NCBI RefSeq assembly: GCF_003060825.1
Contig: NZ_CP028922.1
Coordinates: forward strand, 4,681,001-4,745,000
DNA length: 64,000 bases
Source: Paenibacillus sp. CAA11
GTDB taxonomy: Bacteria > Bacillota > Bacilli > Paenibacillales > Paenibacillaceae
Direction: 5' to 3'
The notes below the pieces were generated by a model, which worked only from the letters and a program-made list of their open reading frames with translations, was not told where the DNA came from and searched no databases. Positions 1 through 7,679 of this stretch are shown one piece after another (positions within the stretch are counted from its first letter, which is position 1; each line of letters opens with the position of its first letter). The translations under genes and the position numbers were made by a program.

Positions 1-2
1 CA

Positions 3-33
3 AAAACAGCCATCCGAAGTGGATGGCTGTTTT
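3..33. terminator. Intrinsic terminator hairpin
   Basis: A 13-bp perfect inverted repeat (AAAACAGCCATCC / GGATGGCTGTTTT) with a 5-nt loop. A-rich and T-rich flanks make it usable on either strand. It most likely ends transcription of a gene lying left of the window, and possibly the minus-strand methyltransferase that ends at 91. Confidence 0.75.
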
Positions 34-90
34 GCTGCTGCGCTCTCTGAACTATTTTAAGGACTGCAATCTGCCTATATTTCTGTTTTA

Positions 91-837
91 TTATTTCCGC
101 GCAATAATCATAAACCGCTTGCCATTCGTTCTAATCCCGAGGTCCGTCTGATTCTCAGCCACAAAGCGGTCCAGCACCGCATAGTCTCCCCTTTCTTCGC
201 CAAAGTTGGGAATCGTCGGAGTATGCAGAACCAGAAACAGCAGGTCCTCTATCGTCTGGTAATACTCTGTGGCATCGTATTCATAGGACTCAATCTCCCT
301 GAACCCAGCTTGACGCAATTCGTCCAGATATCTGTTCTTCAAGGTGCCATCCTCAGCAGAATGCTGACCTCTGCCAAAAGCCTGCACGAGATTCCGCTTG
401 TCGGCTTCACTCACCTGCTGAGTCAGGAACACACCGCCTTGTGTCAGCACCCGCGCTGCTTCCTGGCTGGAGAATGGGGAATGCCGGCAGGAGACCACGT
501 CGAAGAATCCGGCAGGGAACTCCAGCTGCGCCGCATCCATCTGCAAGAGACGTACATTTTTCTTACCCGAAGCCTCCAGGTTCTTGCTCCCCGCCTTGAT
601 CATACCCGCAGACGAATCGATGCCGATCATCAGCAGGGCCGCATCGGCCATGGCTAGCAGCGCCTCCCCGCCTCCTGTACCTATATCCAGCAGAACATCT
701 GACTTTCGGCAATGCCGGGCAACCTCATGATAGAAGTCCCAGGCAGCTCCTTCTACCCGGCACTTCACCTTGCTAAAATCCCAGCCGTTTATCTTCCCTA
801 CACGGTCATAAAATACTCTGTAATCGGATTCGTTCAT
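91..837 (-). CDS. Class I SAM-dependent methyltransferase
   Basis: A 248-residue protein with a Rossmann-type methyltransferase fold. Motif I is visible as LLDIGTGGGEAL at about residues 49-60, followed by the acidic end of strand beta-2 (GIDSS) and a DVVSCRHSPF segment corresponding to motif IV. It should transfer a methyl group from S-adenosylmethionine, but the substrate cannot be told; the family includes small-molecule and rRNA methylases. The ATG is preceded by AGAGAGGTTGG at a suitable distance. It is a single gene on the minus strand with no obvious operon partner. Confidence 0.8.
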   Translation of the reverse strand: MNESDYRVFYDRVGKINGWDFSKVKCRVEGAAWDFYHEVARHCRKSDVLLDIGTGGGEALLAMADAALLMIGIDSSAGMIKAGSKNLEASGKKNVRLLQMDAAQLEFPAGFFDVVSCRHSPFSSQEAARVLTQGGVFLTQQVSEADKRNLVQAFGRGQHSAEDGTLKNRYLDELRQAGFREIESYEYDATEYYQTIEDLLFLVLHTPTIPNFGEERGDYAVLDRFVAENQTDLGIRTNGKRFMIIARK

Positions 838-981
838 TATTTATTCCAACCTCTCTATGAAATGATAAAAAAAGCCAGAGGAAGCTCACTAAGGCAATAT
901 AAGAAGCAGGACAGGTATGCACCTAGTACCCCTTCCGTTTGACATTAGAGCAGACTGTAAATCAAGAAAAATCACCGCCAA

Positions 982-1006
982 GGGCTGTCCTAATCAGAAT
1001 CAGCCC
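982..1006 (-). terminator. Probable terminator after the Imm26-like gene
   Basis: GGGCTG and CAGCCC arms separated by 13 nt, just downstream of the stop at 1016 in the minus direction, followed by a T-rich stretch after a short gap. It is a weak stem, so the call is tentative. Confidence 0.4.
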
Positions 1007-1015
1007 AGACAGGGG

Positions 1016-2182
1016 TTAGCGATAGGTCCTATGTAGATAGGCTAAATATTGTGCCCGGGTCAACCCTCCCGCTTGGCGGCTGAATTCGTCAAGGCTTACT
1101 TCCGCTGCAAAACCAAACTCGGCAAAAGCCTGTGCGCGCTGCTCGCCAAACTGCGGATGATCTAAGGTGCTCGCCCATCCCTTGTCCGGATTGGAGTCAA
1201 AGTCCTCCCGGCTCAGCCCGGCATATACGCCATTGTTCAGAAACTCCCTAGAGGATTGAAAGACTGTCTCGCTCTCAGGCTTGCAGACCGTCCCTGTTCC
1301 CCAGGACAGCCGATATATTCTCTCTTTCCTTTGATCTATAGAGAACCCATAGCCAATAGGAAAGGCAATATCCTCCTCGGTCAGATCCTTCTCTCCTACC
1401 TTCTCGTAGTCTCCCCTTAGAAAATTGTCATCCATCACAATCAAGGTGTTGTCCGACAAAGGAGCAGAGGTGATCTCCTTCAGCCCAGGCTGCCGATTTG
1501 TCGTCTGGTATATATATGGCCGTACAAATAAGGGCATCGTCATGACATCGTTCCAAATGCTGTCCTCAGTAAACAGCTTATCTTTCTGCATTCTGCGAAG
1601 ATCACCGATGACCAGCACATAACCATCTGTCCAGAGGTCCATCTCCACGCGGAAGATATCCCCTGGCTTGGCATGAACCTGTTTCTTCTTCATGTGCTTA
1701 AGCCGCTCTACCTTTTGATCATAGTCAGGCGGTAAAAGCTGAGGATACTGGGCAAGCCAGCCTCGAATATCCTCAGGTAGAGTGAAATCCTCACAGCCGG
1801 TGATGGGCAGGCGAACAGAGTTATTCGGATTGTGTGCTGCTACATATCCTTTTCCGTTATGGGCAGCAATACCTGCAGAGAAGATCACCCCACTCGCCTT
1901 CTGACTGGAAATGGATGTGTAATTCAGCTTTTTCTCTTTCCCCTTGGCGGTCTTAGGAAGAACGAACTCCCGGCTTCTCGTCGCAATTTGAACATCCTTC
2001 TCAAGATAGGAGCCGCTTGTCACGGAGATAATTTTCATAAGGGTATCACCTTCAAAGCAAATAAAATACCCAGGCTTTAGCTCTACTACATCCCAGCCTT
2101 CAGCCAGCAGCTCAAGACCGAAATAAGGTCGCAGACAGTTGGACAGCCAAAATTGCGATTGTGGTTCATGACTCATACTCAT
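1016..2182 (-). CDS. Imm26-like immunity-family protein
   Basis: A 388-residue soluble protein without signal peptide or membrane segment. The stretch around residues 170-330 (PGDIFRVEMDLWTDGYVLVIGDL and later GYGFS..) resembles Immunity protein 26, a family that neutralises secreted or contact-dependent bacterial toxins; here the domain sits in an enlarged protein. No polymorphic toxin gene is next to it, so it may be an orphan immunity gene or have another role. Start: ATG at 2182 preceded by GAGAGGAG. An in-frame upstream ATG with a better ribosome site is cut off by an amber codon (see 2201-2221). Assignment to Imm26 is from memory of the motif. Confidence 0.55.
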   Translation of the reverse strand: MSMSHEPQSQFWLSNCLRPYFGLELLAEGWDVVELKPGYFICFEGDTLMKIISVTSGSYLEKDVQIATRSREFVLPKTAKGKEKKLNYTSISSQKASGVIFSAGIAAHNGKGYVAAHNPNNSVRLPITGCEDFTLPEDIRGWLAQYPQLLPPDYDQKVERLKHMKKKQVHAKPGDIFRVEMDLWTDGYVLVIGDLRRMQKDKLFTEDSIWNDVMTMPLFVRPYIYQTTNRQPGLKEITSAPLSDNTLIVMDDNFLRGDYEKVGEKDLTEEDIAFPIGYGFSIDQRKERIYRLSWGTGTVCKPESETVFQSSREFLNNGVYAGLSREDFDSNPDKGWASTLDHPQFGEQRAQAFAEFGFAAEVSLDEFSRQAGGLTRAQYLAYLHRTYR

Positions 2183-2200
2183 TGAGGGGGTTACTCCTCT

Positions 2201-2221
2201 CTAGGGGTTGTAAAAATCCAT
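2201..2221 (-). promoter_or_regulatory. In-frame 6-codon leader ORF before the Imm26-like gene
   Basis: On the minus strand a strong GAGGAGG site is followed six bases later by ATG and the codons for MDFYNP, then TAG. This ATG is exactly in frame with the main gene (13 codons upstream), and the TAG overlaps the GAGAGGAG site used by the downstream ATG. It is either a short leader peptide with reinitiation or the true start interrupted by a nonsense change. Confidence 0.4.
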
Positions 2222-2312
2222 GTTTTTCCTCCTCATTGTAAATGAAATTCATAGGGAGCGGCCACTTTTGGCTATAGTATGAAAGTCTAGGATATGTCCT
2301 CTATAGAAAAAT

Positions 2313-2335
2313 GACCACCCCTAGTAGGGATGGCC
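2313..2335 (-). terminator. Terminator after the SLH protein gene
   Basis: In the minus direction GGCCATCCCT-ACT-AGGGGTGGTC forms a 10-bp stem (one G-T pair) followed by ATTTTTC. It lies about 20 bases after the stop of the SLH gene. Confidence 0.7.
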
Positions 2336-2354
2336 ACTGTTATTACGATGCGAA

Positions 2355-4928
2355 TTATTTACGGGTTGCAGCGGCTTCGATCTCCTTGAACGCCCAGTGC
2401 GTCGCAGGTACATCCTTGAATGCTGCTCCAGCTGGTTCTGTAAGCGTTGTGCGGTTAAATAGACGATTCAGCACCTTCACCGCTTCAGCTCTTGTCAGCT
2501 TCTGATCAGGTCTGAAGGTATTGTCTTCATAGCCAACCATAATGCCGGAGGACTTCACAAAGGCAATCGCTTCAGCTGCCCAATAACCGGCTTGTACATC
2601 CTTGTAATTGGCACTTCCGGTGGAAGCCGCAGATGCATCCTGCTGCTTCAGCCAACGCTGGGCAATAGCCGCCATTTGTGCACGGGTAATAGAAGCCTCA
2701 GGATCAAAGGTGTTCGCCACAGCTCCCGTCATGATGCCTGTACGTTGCACTTTTACAATTTCGTTATAGGCCCAATAATCGTTGTTAACATCAGTATAAG
2801 CTGCCTGCGCTGCTCCTGCTTCCTGTTCATCTGCAGTATTTCTAGCTAGCATAGCAGCCATCTGCGCACGGGTAACAAAGGCATCGGGATAGAAGTTACC
2901 GTTATGTCCTTGGATATATGGGTCATCCTTCCAGCCGTCCAGATAAACCAAGGTAAAGGTACTGAACTTGTGAACCGTAAACTGGATCCCTTCCTGGCCA
3001 TCCTTCATCTTCACAAGCTTGCCCTGAACCAGCTCCTTAGTACCATCGCTGTGTTCAATATAGATTCCCAGGTTGTTCAGCATTTCTTGTCTTGATGCTG
3101 TATCCTGAGGGAGACTATCCTTGAGCGGCAGAACAATAGACACTTCCCGGCTTTGCATATTGGTCTCAATTTGCATCGGGCGGCCAAGTACTTGAACGCT
3201 TGAATTCTGAACGGCTGCCTGAATGACCCGTTCCTGCTTCGCACGGTCTTCAATTTCCTTCTGCTGTGCAGCCGCCTTCACAGGCACAATGCGGAAATAC
3301 AGATCATCTGCAAACCCAGTTAAGGAAGCAGACGGTACCGAGATAACGCCGTTAGCTGTTTCAATCTCCAGCTTCAGGCCGCCCTCATTCAGCTGCTTCA
3401 GCGCCGCTTGAGGAAGGATAACCTTCACTTCGGACACCTTATCGTTCGGATCAGGGATTACAATGCTCGCTGTATCCAGCTTTAGCTGTTCTGCCTTCTG
3501 TACTGCATCCTTGGCAATCTGTTCAGACAAAGTAACAAGGTCCTTCACCGTACCTTGGGAATCCGTTGTCCGCGTAATCGGCGTCTTGGTCAGATTCGTA
3601 CCATCTCCTCCGTTAACATCCACAACAATATTCTCTGTCTGCGTGGATGGAGATGAAGTAGACGGAGAACTCGAAGGAACGCTGATTACACTGTTTCCCC
3701 CTTCGCTGAATGGGGTGGATGGGGCCGGGCTAGTGCTGCCTCCTCCGCTGGATGGGGCGGATGGCACTGGACTAGTGCTGCCTCCTCCGTCAGACGGGCT
3801 TGGGTTAGGAGTTGGATCCGGAGTCGGAGTTGTTCCCCCATCAGATGGCGGGATTGGGTCTGGGTTGGTTTCTGTCTCCGTAAAGTGTACGGTTGTAACA
3901 TCACCAGACGGCTTGCTGTATGTAGCCTTCACACGAATTTGCACGGTCACATTTCCCGTAAAGACAGGAGCATGCTCCGGATCATAAGCCGTCCAGTTAG
4001 CACCACTATCTGTCGAGAATTCCATGGTGCTGTCCGCGCCTACTAGCGTATTCTCCGTATCGTCCGCAGTTACCTTAGGCGCACATGGGACAAAGAAGCA
4101 ATTGAATTGTTGCTGAACGGCAGCATAATCAGGATAGCCTTCTGCCGGACGATGATCAATCATCCACTGGGCCAATTCCTTGTACACCGCAAAATCAATG
4201 TCATCGACCTTGTCCAAATTTAAACCGAAAGCGTCCATCAGAGGCTCTGAATTGTTATCGTTGAACTGGTTAGCTTCCTTTTGCAGTAAACGAAGGTTAA
4301 CTAGCGCATTATACATCCACGTCTGATCCTTAACCTTGTTAATAGGATTATAGCTAGACAGCCGCATAGATAGCAGCTCTCTTAGACTATCTGCATTACG
4401 CTCTCTGTCATCCATTCTCAGGTACTCAAACTTCATCATATAGGCAAAAATCTGCTTATCTACGGCAGACATGGTAACGAAGCTCTCACCCAATGTTGAG
4501 ATATCTTCAAATTGAGAATCATTAGGAAATAGCTCTGTACCTTGCACTAAGCCTCCAAAGTAACCATTCAGGTTATCTTCAAGAACGGTCAGATTCATAT
4601 TTTCAAAAACAGGCAGGGCTCCAGCCACCACATTTACAATAAACTGAACCTGTGCCTCACTGGCATAGTCACCCTCAATGGTATACATCACAGCATCCAC
4701 AATGGATTCCATTAAATCGTCTGACCAATAAGGCGACCCTGTAGGCAGGCTCACAGCCAGCTCGGGATCTCGAAGAGCCTCCATTACAGATAGGCGATCA
4801 TCATGACTCTTGGCTTGATTTAACCGGTCCAGCGGGGATAAGGCGGTTGCGAATGCTGCCGGTGTCATTTGCACCACTAAGGCAAAAACAAGCAGCAGAC
4901 TTAGAAGGTACCGATATTTCTTTGTCAT
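2355..4928 (-). CDS. Secreted S-layer homology (SLH) domain protein
   Basis: An 857-residue exported protein. Residues 1-28 are a classic signal peptide (KKYR, a hydrophobic stretch, then AFATA). Residues 30-280 form a helical region of no recognised family. Residues about 290-350 look like a bacterial-surface sheet domain (STDSGANWTAYDP). A Pro/Ser/Gly/Thr linker with internal SDGG/SSGGGSTSP repeats follows to about 440, then a 200-residue beta-rich region, and three SLH repeats occupy roughly 650-857 (YPDAFVTRAQMAAMLAR, FDPEASITRAQMAAIAQRW, FRPDQKLTRAEAVKVLNRLF). SLH repeats normally bind pyruvylated secondary cell-wall polymer, so the protein should sit on the cell surface. The cargo function is unknown. 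Confidence 0.85.
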   Translation of the reverse strand: MTKKYRYLLSLLLVFALVVQMTPAAFATALSPLDRLNQAKSHDDRLSVMEALRDPELAVSLPTGSPYWSDDLMESIVDAVMYTIEGDYASEAQVQFIVNVVAGALPVFENMNLTVLEDNLNGYFGGLVQGTELFPNDSQFEDISTLGESFVTMSAVDKQIFAYMMKFEYLRMDDRERNADSLRELLSMRLSSYNPINKVKDQTWMYNALVNLRLLQKEANQFNDNNSEPLMDAFGLNLDKVDDIDFAVYKELAQWMIDHRPAEGYPDYAAVQQQFNCFFVPCAPKVTADDTENTLVGADSTMEFSTDSGANWTAYDPEHAPVFTGNVTVQIRVKATYSKPSGDVTTVHFTETETNPDPIPPSDGGTTPTPDPTPNPSPSDGGGSTSPVPSAPSSGGGSTSPAPSTPFSEGGNSVISVPSSSPSTSSPSTQTENIVVDVNGGDGTNLTKTPITRTTDSQGTVKDLVTLSEQIAKDAVQKAEQLKLDTASIVIPDPNDKVSEVKVILPQAALKQLNEGGLKLEIETANGVISVPSASLTGFADDLYFRIVPVKAAAQQKEIEDRAKQERVIQAAVQNSSVQVLGRPMQIETNMQSREVSIVLPLKDSLPQDTASRQEMLNNLGIYIEHSDGTKELVQGKLVKMKDGQEGIQFTVHKFSTFTLVYLDGWKDDPYIQGHNGNFYPDAFVTRAQMAAMLARNTADEQEAGAAQAAYTDVNNDYWAYNEIVKVQRTGIMTGAVANTFDPEASITRAQMAAIAQRWLKQQDASAASTGSANYKDVQAGYWAAEAIAFVKSSGIMVGYEDNTFRPDQKLTRAEAVKVLNRLFNRTTLTEPAGAAFKDVPATHWAFKEIEAAATRK

Positions 4929-5171
4929 TCTCTTTCGTCTTCCTCCTATGAATATAGATTCTATTACTCAGGCTATTCTAAACCTCTCCCCTGAACCGAT
5001 TCTGAACATTATTTGGCAGCATTCGACAAAAAGGAACAAGCCAGCAACTGTCAGGTGGCCTTTTACAATCTTTTGCTCCCAAGGGGTAATATCACTCCTA
5101 CATCCAATCATTCTCTCTATTACAACCATATAATGCTATGTAACTTTACTAGAATTTAAAAGGAGTGACCA

Positions 5172-5690
5172 ATGATGGGGCTTTATTTTCGCAATACCAC
5201 TGGCTTTACGCTCTATGTAGCCTTTGCCTATCCTGACTTTGGCTGCAGCCCGGTCAACTATTCCAAGGCAGGCTGGTACCGCCTAGTCCCTGGACAAACC
5301 GTGGAGGTCTGGAGCGGGTTTGCTGGAGGCACTACGTTCTACTATTATGCAGAAAACAGCTCGGTTACCCGGGTATGGTCAGGGTCTTACTATACGGACG
5401 TGCCCAATCAAGCCTTTGACTGGTGCTGGGACACAGGCTGCACGACCTGCAGAAATGTAGGCTTCCGAAGATTCAGAGTTCCTCTAACCTCATTGAACCA
5501 TATCGTAACCCTTGCAACTAGCAGCAGCCAAGGCAGATCAAACCCGCGCACAACGATCGCCCTGCCTACCAAAGCAAGTAAGGGACGCCCAATTCTGCGG
5601 AGAAAAATCAGCCATCAGCCGCTAAGACGGGTTAAAGGTAAGGTTAGACTGGCTATCCGCAGATCACTTCCCCGCAAGACTAAGAAGTAA
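5172..5690 (+). CDS. DUF1036-like protein with a basic tail
   Basis: A 172-residue protein. Residues 1-110 resemble DUF1036 (FRNTTGFTLYVAFAY, then GWYRLVPGQTVEVWSG and FYYYAEN), a small beta domain that is aromatic-rich and contains several cysteines (CWDTGCTTC). The last 55 residues are strongly basic (RPILRRKISH, RRSLPRKTKK) and look like a nucleic-acid or anionic-polymer binding tail. There is no signal peptide. AAAAGGAG precedes ATGATG. It is divergent from the SLH gene and transcribed alone. Function unknown. Confidence 0.65.
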   Translation: MMGLYFRNTTGFTLYVAFAYPDFGCSPVNYSKAGWYRLVPGQTVEVWSGFAGGTTFYYYAENSSVTRVWSGSYYTDVPNQAFDWCWDTGCTTCRNVGFRRFRVPLTSLNHIVTLATSSSQGRSNPRTTIALPTKASKGRPILRRKISHQPLRRVKGKVRLAIRRSLPRKTKK

Positions 5691-5715
5691 CACGTTATTT
5701 TCCTGATGAACAACA

Positions 5716-5748
5716 CAGCACCCCCAGTTAGAACAACTGGGGGTGCTG
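5716..5748. terminator. Bidirectional terminator
   Basis: CAGCACCCCCAGTT and AACTGGGGGTGCTG, a 14-bp perfect stem with a 5-nt loop, lies between the convergent DUF1036 and DUF4097 genes. A near copy exists at 6795-6827. Confidence 0.8.
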
Positions 5749-5825
5749 ACTTTCGGATCTACTAAATGCCGACGCTTCTAATATTCATATGTTAAAGATA
5801 AGTCATGATTAGCTGAGCATTCCCT

Positions 5826-6512
5826 TTATTTACGCGCATTAGTAATGCTGAGCGAACTCTTTTTTAACTGAAGAATGAATTCACCTGCACCCGTGCCGTT
5901 TGTATATTTATAAGTGCTCCCTGAGTGGAAGGTGCCCCAAGTTTTAGGGACAGATACGGCACTTTGTTCTGCATCTAGAGAGACTTTAAAATCCTTGGCC
6001 TTTTGCTTGAAATCTATGGAGCCCGCTCCGCTAATCAACGTATATTTCAATGTTTTATTATAGCCAAGTGGGACAGGGACAGACAAGGCACCCTTCTTGC
6101 TGTATAGATCAAAGTTCACGTTCATTTCAGGTAGTGAAACTCCGGCTTGGTTACTATGAACAGACACCGTGTCATACTTATTCTTAGGAATATTAATGAC
6201 GATCATGTCAAGCAGTCCCGCGCTTTCAGCTCCCGCCTTTTTCTTTGCAGTAATCGTAGTGGTGGATGCTTTAATGTTTGTAGACACCTCAAACTTTGAC
6301 TTATCATAATCATATTCAATATGCTTGCTATGAGAGATACCTAGGCGCACATTACAATCTTCAGCCTCCAGCTTCAACAAGCTAACTTCTGTTGGGGCCG
6401 TCTTCGCCTTGCTTTCCTTTGCTGTCCCCTTTGCACTTGCGAAGGGTACGATCATCGCTGTACAGACCATGCTGATGAACAGGAAACCTAACCACTTTTT
6501 GACTCGCTTCAT
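5826..6512 (-). CDS. Exported DUF4097-like beta-strand repeat protein
   Basis: About 228 residues from the ATG at 6512, which has AAAAGGAG upstream (spacing about 13) and begins KRVKKWLGFLF, a signal peptide ending near FASAKG. An upstream in-frame start at 6557 would put extra residues before the signal peptide and is less likely. The mature part has the regular short beta strands of DUF4097-type putative adhesins (DMIVINIPKNKYDTVSVHSNQAGVS). Expected location is outside the membrane; the role is unknown. A terminator lies on each side, so it is monocistronic. Confidence 0.65.
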   Translation of the reverse strand: MKRVKKWLGFLFISMVCTAMIVPFASAKGTAKESKAKTAPTEVSLLKLEAEDCNVRLGISHSKHIEYDYDKSKFEVSTNIKASTTTITAKKKAGAESAGLLDMIVINIPKNKYDTVSVHSNQAGVSLPEMNVNFDLYSKKGALSVPVPLGYNKTLKYTLISGAGSIDFKQKAKDFKVSLDAEQSAVSVPKTWGTFHSGSTYKYTNGTGAGEFILQLKKSSLSITNARK

Positions 6513-6794
6513 TTTTATACCGCAGCTCCTTTTAATGAAATTCAGATCAACAGGCAACTACAATCCGCGCACTTCTCACCTTTCGGTAAATTACAGCAGG
6601 TATGTATCCATCTATCTTCATTAGTAACACCACATCGCTGCACTATCTACTTCTAAATACTGTAATTTACGTACATCCTCATTTAATAAACTATCGCTTA
6701 ATTTGTCAATGACTGTTTATTCATTGCTTTTAATTTAAATTTTAGATGATATTTACATATAACTCTACGCACTAACAGATCAGCTTATAGACAA
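6513..6794. other. AT-rich intergenic stretch
   Basis: About 280 bases between the DUF4097 gene and the terminator of the next gene. It holds the DUF4097 promoter region; no open frame with a ribosome site, RNA gene or repeat was recognised. Confidence 0.5.
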
Positions 6795-6827
6795 CAGCAC
6801 CCCCGGTTAGGAAAACTGGGGGTGCTG
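6795..6827 (-). terminator. Terminator after the 6909-7427 gene
   Basis: CAGCACCCCC / GGGGGTGCTG with additional pairing toward the loop. The sequence is nearly identical to the hairpin at 5716-5748, although the two serve different genes. Confidence 0.7.
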
Positions 6828-6908
6828 CTCCATTTTAAATTGCGAACTGCAGTCTTTGGACGAATCCTCTACCTATGTAGCTAATCCCGATACAACTGAT
6901 GAGTTTAT

Positions 6909-7427
6909 TTATTCCAAATACTGTGACTCTAGTACACTCGCCTTCTCTAGCACAATCCACTGGTTCACCTCGTCGTATCCCCTTACCATAGCCTTGATCT
7001 TATGTCTAGGATACATCCAGGCTGGGGGTGTTTGCTCCTTACATACTGCGTAGTCCGTCACGCCCACCGCCGGGTGAGTAAGAATATGAACAATAATTCC
7101 TTGGGGGTAGAAGACCTCAATATATCCTTCAACTGCGGTCCCGATCGGGAGGGCTTCCTTAGCCCTCTGCCATTCCTGTTCATACTGCTTGAGCTGCCCC
7201 GACCACACCTCCTCAAATTCATGCTTCGTAATATGCGTATAATACGGCTGATTCGCATCGATGCGCTGATCCGCCAACAAGAAATGCAATTGTTCATGCT
7301 TGCGGTTAGAAGTCACATAGCCCCTACTCTCCTCAATTACAACCTGCCTGAAGGCTGTTCCCTGGTCATCCACTTCGAAATACCAGACTCCCAAATCCTC
7401 GAAAGGGGTATCTTTTAAATATCGCAT
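6909..7427 (-). CDS. Conserved hypothetical protein with an S1-like segment
   Basis: A 172-residue soluble protein, acidic and rich in aromatic residues. I do not recognise its family. Residues about 95-125 (GTAVEGYIEVFYPQGIIVHI) resemble the first strands of an OB/S1-type barrel, which might suggest RNA contact, but this is weak. A GGAGGGATCC site precedes ATG. It is followed by its own terminator; no partner genes. Confidence 0.5.
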   Translation of the reverse strand: MRYLKDTPFEDLGVWYFEVDDQGTAFRQVVIEESRGYVTSNRKHEQLHFLLADQRIDANQPYYTHITKHEFEEVWSGQLKQYEQEWQRAKEALPIGTAVEGYIEVFYPQGIIVHILTHPAVGVTDYAVCKEQTPPAWMYPRHKIKAMVRGYDEVNQWIVLEKASVLESQYLE

Positions 7428-7545
7428 AGGATCCCTCCTGCATCTAAGCCAAATGTGTTCTTATGTTACTTTAACATTATTTTGTTAAATTCGCCCAATC
7501 GTCCAAGGATACTGAGACTTATTTCCTAGAAAAAATGGACCTATA

Positions 7546-7633
7546 TAGATTGAACTAAAGTTTTACATTGACCTTTCTATATATAACGGCCTAATACGGC
7601 CCTATAACGTTTATTTCTTTAGTTCATTGTATA
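7546..7633 (+). mobile_element. MITE-like element, copy 1
   Basis: An 88-bp element starting TAGATTGAACTAAAG and ending CTTTAGTTCATTGTATA, so the ends are inverted repeats of about 15 bp. Left flank TATA and right flank TATC fit a slightly decayed 4-bp target duplication. The centre contains GGCC-TAATAC-GGCC, able to form a hairpin. By my count it differs from copy 3 (51090) at six positions. It lies between the genes at 6909 and 7680. It has no coding capacity, so it would need a transposase in trans. Confidence 0.75.
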
Positions 7634-7679
7634 TATCACAAATTCTCATATCATTGCTTTCCCATAATAGGTACTTTAT

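Noticed and set aside
3463..3987. 174-codon plus-strand frame opposite the SLH protein linker
   Set aside because: Its Gly/Val/Asp-rich repeats are the reverse complement of the Pro/Ser-rich linker.
2355..4928. Whether the Pro/Ser/Gly repeats in the SLH gene are a CRISPR-like or tandem DNA array
   Set aside because: They are short in-frame coding repeats of a linker, irregular in length and without spacers.
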